This document shows, piece after piece, positions 10,374 through 20,391 of a DNA stretch of 64,000 bases (position 1 is the first letter of the stretch; every line of letters starts with the position of its first letter). Source of the DNA: Montanilutibacter psychrotolerans (GTDB lineage Bacteria > Pseudomonadota > Gammaproteobacteria > Xanthomonadales > Xanthomonadaceae); the NCBI RefSeq assembly GCF_003719825.1, contig NZ_RIBS01000005.1, positions 186,001-250,000 of the forward strand, written 5' to 3'. The notes beneath the pieces were generated by a model. It was given only the letters and a program-made list of their open reading frames with translations, was not told the origin of the DNA and ran no database searches. Position numbers and translations under genes: made by a program.

Positions 10374-10880
10374 CCGGATCGTGCCGGCGTTGGCCGGTAG
10401 ATCCAGCAGGGGAGCGCCAGGCCGTGGTTACCATGAAAGGGCTCTTCCGGTCGCGCCTGCGGTCGCCAATGGCGTGCGTGCTTCGCGTGCCTGTTCGCTA
10501 CCCATGCCGTGCCGGGTAACCGTTGCAAGCGGGCGCTGGCGCGCCAGGCGCGAGCGCTGGGCGGTCATCCATCCTAGCGCGCGTTGTCTCTCGATCCACC
10601 CGCGTAGCCCCTGGCGAAAGCCGCGCTGTCGTTGGCTTACCGCGCGCGCTAGGAGAGAATGAACGGACGATCTTCCGTCGGAACTGCAACCGATTGGCAG
10701 ACGTCATGGGCCCGCTGGGCCCATTTCGTTGCGGTAGGAAAAAGCCCCTGCGACTGCGTTTTCGGCGTGTCGTTCCGGCGGGGTTTCCCTCGCAGATATT
10801 CAGGGTTATGGCCATTGCGCCGCCAACACGCGCAAGCGTAGCGTAGCTCGCACAGGGGCGGCACGCGGAGGAGGTAAGGG
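10374..10880. other. 507-base non-coding stretch with possible small RNA and hairpin
   Basis: No open frame here looks like a gene. A perfect 8-bp hairpin (ATGGGCCC / GGGCCCAT, 10706-10724) is followed by TTCGTT. Just upstream is a small stem ACGGA-CGATCT-TCCGT (10663-10678). The pair could be the 3' part of a small RNA or a terminator. The last 20 bases (GGAGGAGGTAAGGG) are the ribosome-binding region of the response regulator gene. Confidence 0.35.
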
Positions 10881-11531
10881 ATGACCATCCGAGTATTCAT
10901 CGTTGACGACCACGCGCTGGTGCGAACCGGTATGCGCCTGATCCTGTCAGCCGAAGACGATATCGACGTCGTGGGAGACGCCGAAAGCGGCGAAACGGCG
11001 ATGCCGCTGATCCGTAAGCTCAAGCCCGATATCGTGCTGTGCGACCTGCACCTTCCCGGTGTCAGCGGCCTGGAGGTTACCGAGCGCGTGGTCCATGGCG
11101 AACACGCCACGCGCGTGATCATCGTCTCCGTGCTGGAAGACGGCCCGATGCCCAAGCGCCTGCTGGAAGCGGGTGCCTCGGGCTACGTCGGCAAGGGCGG
11201 GGATGCATCGGAGTTGGTACGCGCGGTTCGGGAGGTCTCGCGTGGCCGGCGATTCCTCGCCAGCAATATCGCCCAGAACATGGCGCTGTCCGGGCTGGAA
11301 GGCTCCAATTCTCCGTTCGACGAGCTGACGCCGCGCGAGATCGAGATTGCGCTGTTGCTGGTGCAAGGCCTGCGTCAGGAAGAAATCGCCAAACGGCTGA
11401 GCCTGAGCTCCAAGACGGTAAACACCCACAAGAGCCGCTTGTTCGACAAGCTCGACATCCACGACAGCATCGCGCTTGCCCGGCTGGCCAGCCAATACGG
11501 TCTGATGGAACCGGGTCTGGTCGTCGGGTGA
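10881..11531 (+). CDS. GacA/UvrY-type response regulator (NarL/LuxR family)
   Basis: A 216-residue two-component response regulator. The receiver domain (about 3-120) has the acidic pair D9-D10, the phospho-acceptor D55 in LCDLHLPG and the switch lysine in GYVGKGG. A LuxR-type helix-turn-helix (about 148-212, with LTPREIEIALLL and SSKTVNTHKSRLFDKL) follows. The linker and the SPFDELTPREIEIALL block closely follow the GacA/UvrY/LetA pattern. These proteins, with a GacS/BarA kinase, switch on CsrA/RsmA-sequestering small RNAs and secondary metabolism. In most gammaproteobacteria gacA is followed by uvrC; here it is not, and no histidine kinase is nearby. Its ribosome-binding site (GGAGG) is excellent. 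Confidence 0.85.
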   Translation: MTIRVFIVDDHALVRTGMRLILSAEDDIDVVGDAESGETAMPLIRKLKPDIVLCDLHLPGVSGLEVTERVVHGEHATRVIIVSVLEDGPMPKRLLEAGASGYVGKGGDASELVRAVREVSRGRRFLASNIAQNMALSGLEGSNSPFDELTPREIEIALLLVQGLRQEEIAKRLSLSSKTVNTHKSRLFDKLDIHDSIALARLASQYGLMEPGLVVG

Positions 11532-11760
11532 GCACAGCGTGCGCCCGGGGTGACACCGGGTAGGGCAGGTCCGGAACGCGCTGGATGGGCGATGCCTGCC
11601 GAGCGCGGTCTGGTCGGGTAGGTCTTTGCAAACTCGATGGCGATTGCGGTGCAGTGCCCGCGACGGGGACGACGGGGCCCCCGGTAGACCGTAGACCAGC
11701 GGCGACGCGCGCCGGGTTGATGGGATCGCCACGACGGTGTCCTTCGGGTACCCGCAAAGC

Positions 11761-11790
11761 AGAAGGGCCGTGCATCTGCACGGCCCTTCT
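11761..11790 (-). terminator. Rho-independent terminator of rne
   Basis: A perfect 14-base inverted repeat (AGAAGGGCCGTGCA / TGCACGGCCCTTCT) around a two-base centre, 34 bases beyond the rne stop on the minus strand. It is followed on that strand by GCTTTGC. It may also stop transcription coming from the response regulator gene. Confidence 0.75.
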
Positions 11791-11823
11791 GATTACTTCA
11801 GCCCGATCGGGGCCTTGCCGACT

Positions 11824-14800
11824 TTAGACCTCGTGGCGCTGGTCCTTGTCGTCGGCCGGCTTGACCGGGGATTCCGGCGGCAGGTCGAACAGTCCGCCGG
11901 TGCGCGGCAGACGCGGTTCGGCGACGACTGGCTCCACGTTGCTTTCCGCGGCGCCGTTGCCGGCGGCAGGTTCGGCGTCCGCAGCGGCCGCGACAGCGGC
12001 GTCGTCGGCCGGTGTTGCCTGCGGGGCGTTGTCGGGCGTGGTTTCAACGGCCTCGGTGGTCGCTGCCGTTGCCGGTTCCGCGGCGACGGTGGTTGCGCGG
12101 GGCAACTCGTTGGCGGGGGGCGCGGTGGTCGGTTCGGCTGCCGCGGGCGCGGGTTCCGTCTGCTCGACGACCCGCGGTTCCGCAAGCTCGGGCTCCGGCG
12201 CGGTCGGAATGACCTCGGCCGGTGCGGCGGGCATCGGCGAGACGGGTGCGCGTTCGACGACGCGTTCCACCGGGGCCGGCGTGGGCGAGCTGGGCTCGAC
12301 GACGGCAGGCTCGATGACCACAGGTTCGATGACGGCAGGCTCGACCTTGGCAGGTTCGACCACAACCGGCGCCACGACGACCGGCTCGACCACGACGGGT
12401 TCAACCACGGCCGGCTCGACCACGACGACTTCCGTCGGCGTGTTGACGGCCTCGACGGCTTCCGCCGCGGCGACCGCCGGCTCAACCACGTCAGCGTGCA
12501 CCGGCGCGACAACCACGGCAGGCGTGATCGACGCTTCGTCGCGCGGGGTGACCGAGGCGCTGGCAACGTCGGCCGGTGCCGTGCCATCCGTTGCCTGCGG
12601 CGCATGGGTGCGCTCAGGAGCGGACACCGGCGCTGCGATGTCGGCCACCGGGGCAGGGGCGTCGGGCGTTGCCGTCACCACGGCAGGACCGTCGCTCTCG
12701 GCACGCTCCACGGCCTTGGCCGCAAATTCCGTGGCCGCCGCGATGGCGGCAGCTGCGGAGCCAACGACACCGCTGGTACGGACAGGCTTCTGCGAGGACA
12801 CGTCGTCGTCGAAGTCAAACTCGGGCTGCGAGCGCTGCGCGGTCGAGACGGGGGCCTCGTCGCCCACCGGCATGTCCTCGTCTTCGTCACCGATCAACAG
12901 CTCGTTACCGTCGATGCCTTCGCCGGCGGCGCCTGCTTCACCACCACGACGACGACGGCGACCGCCGCGACGACCACGACGGCGACGGCCACCGGCCTCG
13001 GCGGCAGCGGCATCGATCGCCGCGGTATCCGCGTTGTCCGACGTCACCTGGCCCGGGGCATTGGCCTCGGCGGCGGTCGTGTCGACAGAGGCGACAGCTG
13101 CACCTGCCACGGCGACGGCGGCAACGGTTGCCGGCGCGGCGATGACGGTGTCATCGGCCACGGCGACGGACGGCTCTGCGACGGGCTTGGGTTCGTTGCG
13201 CGGCGGACGCGGCGGGTTGACCGGTGCCGTGCCGAGGCTGGCGACGTTGCGTTCCTCGGCCTGCGGCTTCGGCTGGCGCGGTGCCGGCGCGTTGGCTTGT
13301 GGCTTCTGTGCCTGCTTGGGCTGCTGCTGGCGGCCCTGCTGGCCCTGGCCCTGCGCCTGGCCACCGGCTGCGGCGTTCTGTGCCGGCGCCGGGTTGCGAC
13401 GCGACTCGTCACGACGCTGCTCGTCACGGCGACCGCCTTCGCGACCACCCTGCTTGCCACTGCGGCCGTCGCGGCGCTGGCCGTTGCGATCGCCACGGTC
13501 GCCACGGTTGCGGCTGTCCTGCTGGGTGCGCTCGGCCAGGGTGGCTTCGGCTTCCGGGGATACCTTGGTGCCGCGGAAGAAGCGCAGGATCCGCTCGACC
13601 ATGCCCACCGAATGGGTCGGGGCGATGATCTGGGCGGGGACCGGTGCGGCGGCCACGGCGGCCACTGGCGCCTCGCGCGCTTCGCGGGGCTCGCGCAGCG
13701 GCGCCGGCTGTGCCGGCTTTACGTTGGTCACCGCAGGCGCGGCCGGCACGTTGAGATTGGCCTTGGTCAGCGCATGCGTGACCAGCTTGCGCGGCGTGCC
13801 GCGCTGGTAGCTCGGCTTGCTCGATTCCTCGCCCAGCTCATTCTCGCGAATGCGCGTGACTTCGTAATGCGGGGTGTACATCTGCTCGTCGGCAACGATC
13901 ACGATCGGCGCGTCGTGGCGCTTCTCGATCTCGCTGAGCGCGCGGCGCTTCTCGTTGAGCAGGTAGTTGGCGATCTCGGTGGGAGCCTGCACCAGGACCT
14001 GCCCGGTGTTCTCCTTCATCGCGTGCTCTTCTGCCAGTCGCAGGATCGACAGCGACAGCGATTCCACCGAACGCATCCGGCCATGGCCTTCGCAGCGCGG
14101 GCAGACCAGCTGGCTCGACTCGCCCAGCGACGGACGCAGGCGCTGGCGGCTCATCTCCAGGAGGCCGAAGCGCGAGATGCGGCCGAGCTGGACGCGGGCT
14201 CGGTCGGACTTCAGTGCGTTCTGCAGGCGGTTCTCGACGTCGCGCTGGTGCTTGTTCGAGGACATGTCGATGAAGTCGATCACCACCAGGCCGCCCAGGT
14301 CGCGCAGGCGCATCTGGCGGGCGACTTCTTCGGCCGCCTCCAGGTTGGTGTTGAACGCGGTTTCCTCGATGTCGCCGCCCTTGGTGGCGCGCGCCGAGTT
14401 CACGTCGACCGCGGTCAGCGCTTCGGTCTGGTCGATCACCAGCGCGCCGCCGGACGGCAGACGCACTTCACGCTCGTAGGCGTTCTCGATCTGCGATTCG
14501 ATCTGGAAGCGATTGAACAGCGGCGTGTCGTCGGTGTAGTGCTTGAGCTTCTTGAGGTTGTGCGGCATCACCTGTTCGACGAACTCGCGCGCCTCGGCGT
14601 ACATCTCCGGCGTGTCGACCAGGATCTCGCCGATGTCCGGGCGCATGTAGTCGCGCAAGGCGCGAATGATCAGTCGCGATTCCTGGTAGATCAGGAACGG
14701 TGCCTTGCGGTCCTTGTCCAGCGCGGCGCCGGCGATGGCCGTCCACACGCTGACCAGGTAGTTCAGGTCCCACTGCAGCTCTTCGGCATCGCGGCCAACG

Positions 14801-15312
14801 CCGGCGGTGCGGATGATCACGCCCATGTCGTCGGGGATGTCGAGGCTGTCCATCGCCTGCTTGAGCGCGGCGCGGTCGTCGCCTTCGATGCGACGCGAGA
14901 CGCCACCGGCGGTCGGCGAGTTGGGCATCAGCACCATGTAGCGGCCGGCCAACGAGATGAACGTGGTCAGGGCAGCGCCCTTGTTGCCACGCTCTTCCTT
15001 GTCGACCTGCACCACCACTTCCTGGCCTTCGCGCAGGAGTTCCTTCAGGCCGGCCTTGTTATGGTCGACGCCCGGCTGGAAGTAGTCGCGGGAGATTTCC
15101 TTGAGCGGCAGGAAACCGTGGCGGTCGCCGCCGTATTCGACGAAGGCGGCCTCGAGAGAAGGCTCGAGCCGGGTGATGCGGCCCTTGTAGATGTTGGACT
15201 TCTTTTGTTCCTTGGCCGGCTGCTCGATGTCGATGTCGTACAGGTTCTGGCCGTCGACGATGGCAACGCGCAGTTCTTCTGCCTGCGTGGCGTTGATCAG
15301 CATTCGCTTCAT
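11824..15312 (-). CDS. rne: Ribonuclease E
   Basis: Essential endoribonuclease for mRNA decay and rRNA/tRNA processing, and scaffold of the degradosome. The N-terminal half is canonical: [21 protein letters not shown], an S1 RNA-binding domain (about 38-120), the DNase I-like catalytic subdomain with VIDFIDM, and the zinc-link CPRC near residue 400. The C-terminal half (about 520-1162) is disordered: an Arg/Asp/Gly stretch at about 599-640, an Arg/Gly RNA-binding patch at about 774-792 ([11 protein letters not shown]), and a run of VVEPxVVxP-like repeats at about 960-1005. The last residues ([16 protein letters not shown]) may be a protein-binding tail. At 1162 residues it is longer than E. 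coli RNase E (1061). The terminator lies at 11761-11790. Confidence 0.97.
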   Translation of the reverse strand: MKRMLINATQAEELRVAIVDGQNLYDIDIEQPAKEQKKSNIYKGRITRLEPSLEAAFVEYGGDRHGFLPLKEISRDYFQPGVDHNKAGLKELLREGQEVVVQVDKEERGNKGAALTTFISLAGRYMVLMPNSPTAGGVSRRIEGDDRAALKQAMDSLDIPDDMGVIIRTAGVGRDAEELQWDLNYLVSVWTAIAGAALDKDRKAPFLIYQESRLIIRALRDYMRPDIGEILVDTPEMYAEAREFVEQVMPHNLKKLKHYTDDTPLFNRFQIESQIENAYEREVRLPSGGALVIDQTEALTAVDVNSARATKGGDIEETAFNTNLEAAEEVARQMRLRDLGGLVVIDFIDMSSNKHQRDVENRLQNALKSDRARVQLGRISRFGLLEMSRQRLRPSLGESSQLVCPRCEGHGRMRSVESLSLSILRLAEEHAMKENTGQVLVQAPTEIANYLLNEKRRALSEIEKRHDAPIVIVADEQMYTPHYEVTRIRENELGEESSKPSYQRGTPRKLVTHALTKANLNVPAAPAVTNVKPAQPAPLREPREAREAPVAAVAAAPVPAQIIAPTHSVGMVERILRFFRGTKVSPEAEATLAERTQQDSRNRGDRGDRNGQRRDGRSGKQGGREGGRRDEQRRDESRRNPAPAQNAAAGGQAQGQGQQGRQQQPKQAQKPQANAPAPRQPKPQAEERNVASLGTAPVNPPRPPRNEPKPVAEPSVAVADDTVIAAPATVAAVAVAGAAVASVDTTAAEANAPGQVTSDNADTAAIDAAAAEAGGRRRRGRRGGRRRRRGGEAGAAGEGIDGNELLIGDEDEDMPVGDEAPVSTAQRSQPEFDFDDDVSSQKPVRTSGVVGSAAAAIAAATEFAAKAVERAESDGPAVVTATPDAPAPVADIAAPVSAPERTHAPQATDGTAPADVASASVTPRDEASITPAVVVAPVHADVVEPAVAAAEAVEAVNTPTEVVVVEPAVVEPVVVEPVVVAPVVVEPAKVEPAVIEPVVIEPAVVEPSSPTPAPVERVVERAPVSPMPAAPAEVIPTAPEPELAEPRVVEQTEPAPAAAEPTTAPPANELPRATTVAAEPATAATTEAVETTPDNAPQATPADDAAVAAAADAEPAAGNGAAESNVEPVVAEPRLPRTGGLFDLPPESPVKPADDKDQRHEV

Positions 15313-15776
15313 TGTTGCGTCCTCGCGCGCTCTACCGCGCGGAACGCCCTGGCGTTTCGCTTCTGGATACTGCGTCCCGCCGCGCGGAATACGCGCTGGC
15401 GTGACCTCAAATTTCCAGCGCTACGACACCACGGCATACCGCGGGAGCGCTCTGTTGCTTTCCAAATTGCGGGCCGGCGACGCAAGCGTCGCTCGGAGTC
15501 GGTCCGGCGGCAGCTTCAGGCGATGAAGCCATGGCGCCGCGCGGGGATGTTCAGCGCCGGTGGTATGACCCACCCGGCGAGCGTCGGTTCCGCCGGACCG
15601 TCGCTGCTAACATGGCTACCCCGAGGGCAGTGGTCAGGCGCGGGCCGGAATCACGCGGAGGGGGCTTTCGGCCCCGTACCGTCCTGAAGCGACTGTTTCA
15701 CGCCTCGGGCGGTACAACTCCAAGCGAAATCAAAACCTTATCTCGCGTCGCGAGTGTAACAGATAACACCCCACCT
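15313..15776. promoter_or_regulatory. rne / rluC divergent region, long rne leader
   Basis: 464 bases separating rne (minus) from rluC (plus). In E. coli the rne 5' leader folds into hairpins through which RNase E controls its own mRNA. Here the rne-proximal part has two near-copies of a 22-24-base unit (15335-15356 and 15379-15401; both start CCGCGCGGAA and end CTGGCGT). A GGGGC-TTTC-GGCCCC hairpin lies at about 15660-15675. CTCGCG-T-CGCGAG lies at about 15742-15754, just before rluC. No gene is seen. Confidence 0.5.
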
Positions 15777-16736
15777 ATGACCCATTCAGCTTCCCCCGGC
15801 GCGCCGGCCGGTGCCCGCAGCGTGCGCGTTCCGGAGGACCGTGACGGTCAACGTCTCGACAATTTCCTGCTCGGCCAACTCAAGGGCGCGCCCAGATCGC
15901 TGGTTTACAAGCTGGTGCGTTCCGGCCAGGTCCGGGTGAATGGCGGCCGCGCCAAGGCCGAGCGCAAGCTCGAGGCCGGCGACGAAGTGCGCATTCCCCC
16001 GGTTCGTCTCAGCGAGCAGGGAGAAAAGACCGCGCCGCCGAAGGGCTTCATGGACGCCCTGGATGCCGCGATCGTGTACGAGGACGAGCGCCTGCTGGCC
16101 CTGAACAAGCCGTCCGGCGTCGCCAGCCATGGCGGTTCCGGCATCAGCTTCGGGGCGATCGAGACCCTGCGCGCGTTGCGCCCGGGGCGGACGCTGGAGC
16201 TGGTGCACCGGCTGGATCGGGACACGTCGGGCCTGTTGATCGTCGCCAAGAAGCGCTCGGCGCTCACCGAGATGCAGGCGCTCATGCGCGAGGACGGCGG
16301 GATTGCCAAGCGCTACATGGCGCTGTTGGGCGGTCGTATGCCCGACGGCGTGATGACGGTCGATGCGCCACTGCACATCGGCCTGCGCCAGGGCGGGGAA
16401 CGCCACGTCCAGGTCCATCGCGACGGCAAACCGTCGTTGAGCCATTTCCGGGTGCTGGAGCGCCGCGGCGGACAGTCCTACTGCGAAGTCCGGATCGAAA
16501 CCGGACGCACCCACCAGATCCGCGTCCACGCCCAGCACATCGGGCACGCGGTCGCCGGTGACGACAAGTACGGCGATCCGGCGGTCAACAAGAAGCTGCG
16601 TGAGCAGGTCGGCCTCAAGCGCCTGTTCCTGCACGCCTCGACGCTTGAGTTCGCCCTCGATGGCGGCAAGGCCCCGTACCAGCTCAACGCACCGTTGGCA
16701 CAGGAACTGATCGACGTGCTGGACCGTCTGACCTGA
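15777..16736 (+). CDS. rluC: 23S rRNA pseudouridine synthase RluC (955/2504/2580)
   Basis: A 319-residue RluA-family pseudouridine synthase. An N-terminal S4 RNA-binding domain (about 18-80, with RLDNFLLGQLKG and LVRSGQVRVNG) precedes the catalytic domain with the invariant motif HRLDRDTSGLLIVAK, in which the Asp is the nucleophile. GRTHQIRVHAQHIGHAVAGD near the C-terminus is also diagnostic. RluC modifies three uridines of the 23S rRNA peptidyl-transferase region. Position next to rne, divergently transcribed, is the arrangement known from E. coli and relatives and supports RluC over RluA or RluD. The ATG at 15777 is chosen; the frame is open further upstream but without conserved sequence. 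Confidence 0.93.
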   Translation: MTHSASPGAPAGARSVRVPEDRDGQRLDNFLLGQLKGAPRSLVYKLVRSGQVRVNGGRAKAERKLEAGDEVRIPPVRLSEQGEKTAPPKGFMDALDAAIVYEDERLLALNKPSGVASHGGSGISFGAIETLRALRPGRTLELVHRLDRDTSGLLIVAKKRSALTEMQALMREDGGIAKRYMALLGGRMPDGVMTVDAPLHIGLRQGGERHVQVHRDGKPSLSHFRVLERRGGQSYCEVRIETGRTHQIRVHAQHIGHAVAGDDKYGDPAVNKKLREQVGLKRLFLHASTLEFALDGGKAPYQLNAPLAQELIDVLDRLT

Positions 16737-16813
16737 CCTGACGTTGGCAACCGCGGCCGCGGCCCCGGTCCGCGCCGGCTGCCGTGGCAGCCGGTTTGCC
16801 ACGGCCTGTCGGC

Positions 16814-17254
16814 TCAGCCGTCCGCCTTGGCCGCTTCGTCCAGCGCGAAGCAGGATGTCGGTCGCACTGCCGGCGGGGTGAAGGTGATGGGCACCTTGAT
16901 CTGAGTGGACACGGGCTTGCCACCGCGGGTCGCGGGTTTGAACTTCCAGCCGCGCACGGCTTCCTGGGCGGCCTGGTCCAGCGCATCCAGCTTGCTGCTC
17001 CGGGTCAGGCGGAATGCCGACGCCCGCCCATCCACGCCAATGGTCAGCATCAGCTCGACGTATCCGCCCGTGCCTTCGCAGGCTAGGGCCAGGGGGTAGT
17101 TGGGCGCGGGCGCGTCGAGCACCGTGGGTTCGGTGTGGCGAATCGGTGCCGGGCCTTCCTGTTGCGGATGGCACGCGACCAGCAACCCGATCAGGACGAG
17201 CGCGCCCACTCCGGCGCGACCGGTGTTGAAATGGGTACCCGAAGTCGCGTTCAT
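16814..17254 (-). CDS. Putative lipoprotein with TonB C-terminal domain
   Basis: A 146-residue protein. The N-terminal signal ends in a lipobox (LIGLLVAC, residues about 19-26), so it is probably lipid-anchored in the periplasm. It is followed directly by a TonB-type C-terminal domain (about 45-135) with YPLALACEGTGGYVELMLTIG and GWKFKPATRGGKPV. It lacks the proline-rich spacer and the transmembrane anchor of a true TonB, so it is more likely a periplasmic partner or regulator than an energy transducer. It starts one base after the phhB stop and is probably co-transcribed with it. The second TonB-domain gene of the window lies at 5151-5840. Confidence 0.7.
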   Translation of the reverse strand: MNATSGTHFNTGRAGVGALVLIGLLVACHPQQEGPAPIRHTEPTVLDAPAPNYPLALACEGTGGYVELMLTIGVDGRASAFRLTRSSKLDALDQAAQEAVRGWKFKPATRGGKPVSTQIKVPITFTPPAVRPTSCFALDEAAKADG

Positions 17255-17255
17255 G

Positions 17256-17597
17256 TCAGTCCACCAGTGCGTCAGCTTTCGCGGCGCAGATGAAGTCATT
17301 TTCGCTCAGGCCGCCCACGTCGTGCGTCGAATAGCGCACCACGCAGCGGTCGTAGTGCACGCCCAGGTCGGGGTGGTGGTCTTCGCGGTGGGCGATCAGC
17401 GCCAGCGCATTCACGAACGCCATGGTGCGGTAGTAATCGGCGAACTCGTAGGTGCGAACCAGCGCGTGGCCTTCCTCGGCCAGCTCCCAGCCGGGCACCT
17501 GCGGCAGCAGTTCGCGCACACGCGCTTCGCCGAGCTTGTGTTCGATGCCGCTGCGGGGGACGCAGTGCGCTTGTACGAGCGGGATCAGATCGTTCAT
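17256..17597 (-). CDS. phhB: Pterin-4a-carbinolamine dehydratase
   Basis: Dehydrates 4a-hydroxytetrahydrobiopterin, recycling the pterin cofactor of phenylalanine hydroxylase; in animals the homologue is also DCoH. The protein has 113 residues, the usual length. The family signature is complete: [18 protein letters not shown] with the two adjacent histidines of the active site, followed by [14 protein letters not shown]. The ATG at 17597 opens MNDLIPLV; the long in-frame extension upstream is not conserved. Phenylalanine hydroxylase (phhA) is not in the window. The next gene on the strand, the TonB-domain lipoprotein gene, starts one base after the stop. Confidence 0.92.
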   Translation of the reverse strand: MNDLIPLVQAHCVPRSGIEHKLGEARVRELLPQVPGWELAEEGHALVRTYEFADYYRTMAFVNALALIAHREDHHPDLGVHYDRCVVRYSTHDVGGLSENDFICAAKADALVD

Positions 17598-17784
17598 CGC
17601 GGATTCCTTGCGGCTGCGCGCCGACTGAACGAAACCGGGACGGCGCGGGTGCGGGTGGGGCGTGCCGCAAGCGTGCGTCACGCAGACAGCTAGAATAGCG
17701 GAGGATGCGGATTTACGAATCCGTACGGAATTGCATCGCACAATGCGCCCCCGGCACGGCCGCCGGCGCGGGACCAGACGAATC

Positions 17785-18381
17785 ATGATCCAGATTTCAG
17801 AATCGGCGCAGACCCATTTCCGCAAGTTGATCGAACGCGAATCCCTGCCGGGACTCGGAGTGCGGTTGTCGGCGATGCACGCGGGTACCTCGCGCGCCGA
17901 CGTGCGCCTGGAGTTCGCCGAACCCGGCGATCTGCAGGGCGACGAATGGGCGGTGGATTGCGACGGCTTCACGCTGTGGCTGGAGGCCGCCAGCGTCAGT
18001 TACCTCGATGGCGCCGAGATCGACTACGAAACCCTCGCCACCGGTGGCCAGCTGCAGATCCGCGCGCCCAAGATCAAGGGCGAGGTGCCTGCCGACTCGG
18101 CGTCGCTGGTCGAGCGGGTGCGCTGGGTGGTCGAGCACGAGATCAATCCGCAGCTGGCCCAGCACCGCGGCAGCGTCTCGGTGCAGGAAGTGACCGCAGA
18201 AGGCGTCGTGGTCCTGCGTTTTGGTGGCGGTTGCCACGGCTGTGGCATGGCCGATGTGACGCTCAAGCAGGGCATCGAGAAGACCCTGCTCGAGAAGGTT
18301 GCCGGTGTGACGGCGGTGCGCGACGCCACCGATCACGACAGCGGCGCAGCACCGTACATCAGCCGCGACACCGCGGCCTGA
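17785..18381 (+). CDS. nfuA: Fe-S biogenesis protein NfuA
   Basis: Carries and delivers 4Fe-4S clusters to apo-proteins. A degenerate A-type carrier domain lies at about 2-95 without its three cysteines. It is followed by an Nfu domain at about 108-180 with the cluster-binding [11 protein letters not shown] (CxxC). The length of 198 residues agrees with E. coli NfuA (191). The ATG opens [12 protein letters not shown], which is conserved. Upstream, AT-rich DNA holds TAGAAT at 17691-17696 (a possible -10) and inverted repeats CGGATT-TACG-AATCCG (17708-17723) and TCCGTACGGA, candidates for an operator. A large membrane protein gene follows 19 bases after the stop. Confidence 0.94.
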   Translation: MIQISESAQTHFRKLIERESLPGLGVRLSAMHAGTSRADVRLEFAEPGDLQGDEWAVDCDGFTLWLEAASVSYLDGAEIDYETLATGGQLQIRAPKIKGEVPADSASLVERVRWVVEHEINPQLAQHRGSVSVQEVTAEGVVVLRFGGGCHGCGMADVTLKQGIEKTLLEKVAGVTAVRDATDHDSGAAPYISRDTAA

Positions 18382-18400
18382 GTCCGGCGCGGCGTCGTCG

Positions 18401-20149
18401 ATGGTCTCTGCCGCCGAATTCATCGAAGCCATCCAGCGTCGGTTGCGACTGTACCGGCCGCGACCGGTGCCGCCTGGAGCGTTCCCGCCGGGCTGGCAGG
18501 CCTGGTTCGCCAGCATGCTCGAACGCCAGGGCGCCGTGACAGGCGCCTTGTCGTCGGCCATCGTCGATGCGTTGTTGCAACGGCCCCTGGCGCGGCCTCC
18601 GCGTCGCGCGGACGAACTCACCCGATGGCAGGCGTTTGCCAGCCTGTGGCGGCAGCAATGGCATCCGCCGGAGCGCGAAGACCGGCGCGTGCGGTGGTTC
18701 GCCGCGGCGGTCTCGGCAATCATCCACGTGCTGTTCGCGGCGATGCTGCTGTGGCTGATGTACCTGCAGTACATCGGCAACGAAGCGCTGCCGGAAGGCG
18801 AGGATGTGGTGCAGATCGAGTTCATCGGCACCGGCACCCCCGAAGAAGCGGGCGCCGGCCCGCAGGCCGGGCCGCAACCGCCCGCACCGCAGGCGGGCGA
18901 GGCACCCTCGGCGGGCGCTACGACGGGGGCGCAGCCGCCGTCGCCGGCAGCGGCATCGGCCAGCGTCGCCCCGCCGTCCGTGGCGACGCCCACCCTTGAT
19001 GCGCCCATTCCCGATGTCCCGCAGCGCGACGTTCCCGAGCCGCAGCTTCCTCCTGTGCAGGCCGAGCAACGCGTCACCGTCAGCCAATCGCCGCCGGACA
19101 CCACGGCGGTGTTCGTGCTGCCGCCAACCACGCCGATCGCGCAGCGCGCGGAATCGCCAGAGCTTGCCGCGCCCAGTGCTTCGGTCGCGGCGCGCGAGGT
19201 GCCCGAACCGCTGCAGCGACTGAACCCCAACGCGCCGCGCCCGCAGCCTTCGCTTTCAACGGCGGACACGCCGGCGCTGGTCGCGCCGCAGGCCCAGGTG
19301 TCGCAGCGCGATGTCCCCACGCCGCTCGCCCGTGTGGCGGTGCCGGTACTGGAGGCGACACCGCAGGCGGCGCCGGTACTGCAGGCGGGCACCGCACAGA
19401 CACGCACGCGCGATGTTCCCGCGCCGTCGTCGGCGTCGCCCTCCCCGTCGCAGGCCGCTGCCGCGACGACCGCCAGCTCGACGGCCGCAACGGCATCGCC
19501 AGCAGCCTCGACGGCAGCAGCCTCGACGGCCGCGGCCAGTGCCGCGCCGACCACGGGAAATCCCTCGCCGGCGACCGCTGGCGCTCGCGCACCCGGAGCG
19601 GCGGCGACGACCTCGCCGACGCCCGGCCGCACCGCCGGACAAGGCCCCAAGCCGGCAGCATCCGTCGGTGGATGGCCCTCACCCAAGCGTGGCGACGATT
19701 GGGGCGATTCAACCCGCAACGTGCCCGGCGGGCAGCGCGGCGATCCGGCCGGCTTGTACAACGCCGACGGCAGCGTGCGCCTGGGCGAGCCGCCGGGATC
19801 GGCATCTCCGGGATTCCCGCCCGGAACCATCAGCGAAGAGATCGCCAACCTCGACCGATCGGGCACGTGGCTCAAGCGTCGCCCGACGGACTACGAGCCG
19901 ACCGCTTTCGACCAGTACTGGCGACCGCACGAGAACCTGCTGGAGGAGTGGGTGCGTCGCGGCGTCAAGTCGGTAGAAGTTCCCATTCCTGGCACCAGCA
20001 AGAAGCTGGTGTGCGCGGTGTCGCTGTTGCAGCTGGGCGGCGGCTGTCGCGTCGCCGACCCCAATCTCAACGATCAGCCCGCGACCGCGCGTCCCCCACC
20101 GGACATTCCGTTCAAGCCCGAGCTGCAGGAAGGAAACGGCAGCCGTTGA
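18401..20149 (+). CDS. Transmembrane repetitive proline/alanine-rich protein (xanthomonad type)
   Basis: A 582-residue protein with TonB-like build. The soluble N-terminal region (1-97) is followed by one transmembrane helix (about 98-121, SAIIHVLFAAMLLWL) and then EDVVQIEFIG, as after TonB N-termini. A low-complexity periplasmic stretch (about 140-425) carries spaced repeats QRDVPEP, REVPEPL, QRDVPTPL and TRDVPAP. A folded C-terminal region (about 430-565) has two cysteines and WLKRRPTDYEPTAFDQYW. It corresponds to proteins annotated in Xanthomonas as transmembrane repetitive protein. The function is not established. The stop of nfuA is 19 bases upstream, so co-transcription is likely. Confidence 0.7.
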   Translation: MVSAAEFIEAIQRRLRLYRPRPVPPGAFPPGWQAWFASMLERQGAVTGALSSAIVDALLQRPLARPPRRADELTRWQAFASLWRQQWHPPEREDRRVRWFAAAVSAIIHVLFAAMLLWLMYLQYIGNEALPEGEDVVQIEFIGTGTPEEAGAGPQAGPQPPAPQAGEAPSAGATTGAQPPSPAAASASVAPPSVATPTLDAPIPDVPQRDVPEPQLPPVQAEQRVTVSQSPPDTTAVFVLPPTTPIAQRAESPELAAPSASVAAREVPEPLQRLNPNAPRPQPSLSTADTPALVAPQAQVSQRDVPTPLARVAVPVLEATPQAAPVLQAGTAQTRTRDVPAPSSASPSPSQAAAATTASSTAATASPAASTAAASTAAASAAPTTGNPSPATAGARAPGAAATTSPTPGRTAGQGPKPAASVGGWPSPKRGDDWGDSTRNVPGGQRGDPAGLYNADGSVRLGEPPGSASPGFPPGTISEEIANLDRSGTWLKRRPTDYEPTAFDQYWRPHENLLEEWVRRGVKSVEVPIPGTSKKLVCAVSLLQLGGGCRVADPNLNDQPATARPPPDIPFKPELQEGNGSR

Positions 20150-20391
20150 CGCCCCCGGGGGGCGCCGGACGCCCGGGCAGGCAGCACTCGCGCTCATATC
20201 GCCCGCCGCGAAGACCATCCCCCGACCTGGGCGGCACCACGGCCGCCGTGCGATGCGCCGTTGGCAGCAAACCGCGTCGGGCGCAGCGGTACCGGCGTTG
20301 CGAGGCAGGAGGGCGGGGCGGCCGGCCCGATGCCGGCTAGGCGCCCTGAATTGCCGGCTTTCCGCAGCCAGCACCCGCCCGCACAAAACGA
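20150..20391. other. Intergenic between convergent genes
   Basis: About 240 bases of very GC-rich DNA without a credible gene. It ends at the terminator of the cytochrome genes. Confidence 0.5.

Noticed and set aside
11737-15687. A 1316-codon open frame antisense to rne, and similar long antisense frames over the RND genes (22685-26152, 26128-28968)
   Set aside because: They lie opposite highly conserved genes, have Arg/His/Gly-biased composition typical of antisense frames in GC-rich DNA, and show no domain.
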